Assembly (NCBI RefSeq): GCF_900233005.1
Contig: NZ_LT960612.1
Location: forward strand, 620,001 to 684,000
Direction of reading: 5' to 3'
Origin: Vibrio tapetis subsp. tapetis
Lineage (GTDB): Bacteria; Pseudomonadota; Gammaproteobacteria; Enterobacterales; Vibrionaceae
Length of the DNA: 64,000 nt
A program made the position numbers and the translations under genes. Position 1 is the first letter of the stretch. Each line of letters begins with the position of its first letter. This document shows positions 63,377-64,000 of this stretch, piece by piece. The notes below the pieces were generated by a model. It did not search any database and was not told where the DNA came from. It saw only the letters and a list, made by a program, of their open reading frames with translations.

Positions 63377-64000
63377 CTAATACCCCATCAATTTTAATAG
63401 GTTTTCTGCTGTTTCAATAGCTTCTTTGCGATTTGCAATATTGAGTTTTTGATATAGATTTCGAATGTGTGTTTTAATGGTTGTACCCGCAACATCTAAC
63501 TCCTGTGCAATTTGTTCATTGCTGAACCCAGAATAGATTAAGCCCAAAACCTGCCATTCGCGCTGTGTGAGTGGGCTGGTTCGGATTAGCTCAGGTATAT
63601 TGGGATGCGTTACGAGTTTTTCTACAAAGCTCTCATCAAAATGTACAGAGCGGCTACGTTGTTTGCTCGAGATGTCTTTCATTAGTTGCTGAGCTCGGTG
63701 ACGTTCTAGGTCATCTAGCCCTGGCTTACTCATTAAGCGTTCCAAAATTTTATCTATGGAAGCCCCATCAATTAAGAAGTTGCCTATCATCCCAGTCTGA
63801 TTGGTTAAGCTTAATGCGAGCTTTAACTGTGCCTCAGCTTCTTCAGTATCACCAAGTTTAACGGCAATCACCGCTTCAACGACTAAGTTACGATTCTGGT
63901 CGGTAAGCAAGTGATGCTTTTTTGCTTCTTGTTGTAGCTTGGCAATCGTGGCTTTCGCGTCGTCACATAACCCTAGTGCAGCTTGAGCTCGGGCGACATT
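63377..64000 (-). CDS. malT: MalT transcriptional activator, C-terminal part
   Basis: The frame is open to the window end (208 codons visible, first residues [20 protein letters not shown]), so the N-terminal ATPase part is outside. The C-terminus has a LuxR-type [42 protein letters not shown] and [19 protein letters not shown]-like repeats lie before it. MalT is the maltotriose-responsive activator of the maltose regulon and would bind the MalT-box pair at 37312-37344. An internal TTG near 63910 is not a genuine start. Confidence 0.9.
   Translation of the reverse strand, partial: NVARAQAALGLCDDAKATIAKLQQEAKKHHLLTDQNRNLVVEAVIAVKLGDTEEAEAQLKLALSLTNQTGMIGNFLIDGASIDKILERLMSKPGLDDLERHRAQQLMKDISSKQRSRSVHFDESFVEKLVTHPNIPELIRTSPLTQREWQVLGLIYSGFSNEQIAQELDVAGTTIKTHIRNLYQKLNIANRKEAIETAENLLKLMGY

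Noticed and set aside
1..64000. CRISPR arrays, tRNA/rRNA genes, insertion sequences, prophage
   Set aside because: None recognised on reading; repeats here are origin, partition, attC-like or stop-proximal heptamers rather than CRISPR or IS ends.

Overview
This window looks like the replication-origin region of the second chromosome of a Vibrio. The evidence is a full-length rctB initiator, an adjacent array of evenly spaced TGATCA-type 12-mers with a DnaA box and an AT-rich unwinding region, a divergent parA-parB pair, five copies of the chromosome-II partition site TTTACA(G/C)TGTAAA, and two Qrr quorum-sensing sRNAs. Species cannot be fixed from the sequence alone.

Layout. 1-3000: a patchwork of small genes and remnants (partial secreted protein, ParE-like toxin remnant, GFA protein, GNAT acetyltransferase tail, DUF4144 and DUF805 proteins) with attC-like inverted repeats, resembling decayed integron cassettes. 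3179-4758: a DUF342 (FapA-like) gene broken by a frameshift. 5026-17046: one minus-strand chemotaxis operon (STAS, CheY, CheA, two CheW, a soluble triple-PAS receptor resembling Aer2, CheR, CheD, CheB, a second receptor, STAS and a REC-phosphatase-kinase protein), i.e. a chemosensory array joined to an HsbR/HsbA-like partner-switching module. 17047-23490: partition sites, tmcA, parB, parA and the origin. 23491-29752: rctB, small conserved Vibrio proteins, a YebC paralogue, a 3-hydroxyisobutyrate-dehydrogenase-type enzyme and a diguanylate cyclase.

29861-42572: an ABC exporter, a CtlX-type amidinohydrolase, a Cache-GGDEF protein, then a glycogen/maltodextrin block (glgX, a LamB-like porin, malM, a second debranching-type glucosidase) with a MalT-box-like pair in the glgX/porin intergenic region; the C-terminal part of malT lies at the far right end. 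43226-50063: Sel1 protein, sstT, a hybrid histidine kinase with degenerate ATP-binding motifs, and a copper-delivery operon (SCO1, PCuAC and a small anchored protein). 50557-52276: an orphan glycosyltransferase and an unknown protein. 52287-60439: the glycerol regulon glpABC, glpR, glpFK. 60626-62370: an unlisted 36-residue membrane peptide, popT (undecaprenyl-phosphate translocase), and two tandem qrr sRNA genes with sigma-54 promoters; one has a perfect LuxO-type palindrome upstream. 62539-64000: a DUF4336 protein and partial malT.

The points most worth following up are the tandem qrr pair, the origin architecture including out-of-origin inverted 12-mers, a parS2 site overlapping the tmcA stop codon, the three-PAS Aer2-like receptor with its own CheR/CheB tether, and the small membrane peptide. 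No tRNA, rRNA, CRISPR array, complete insertion sequence or prophage was seen.
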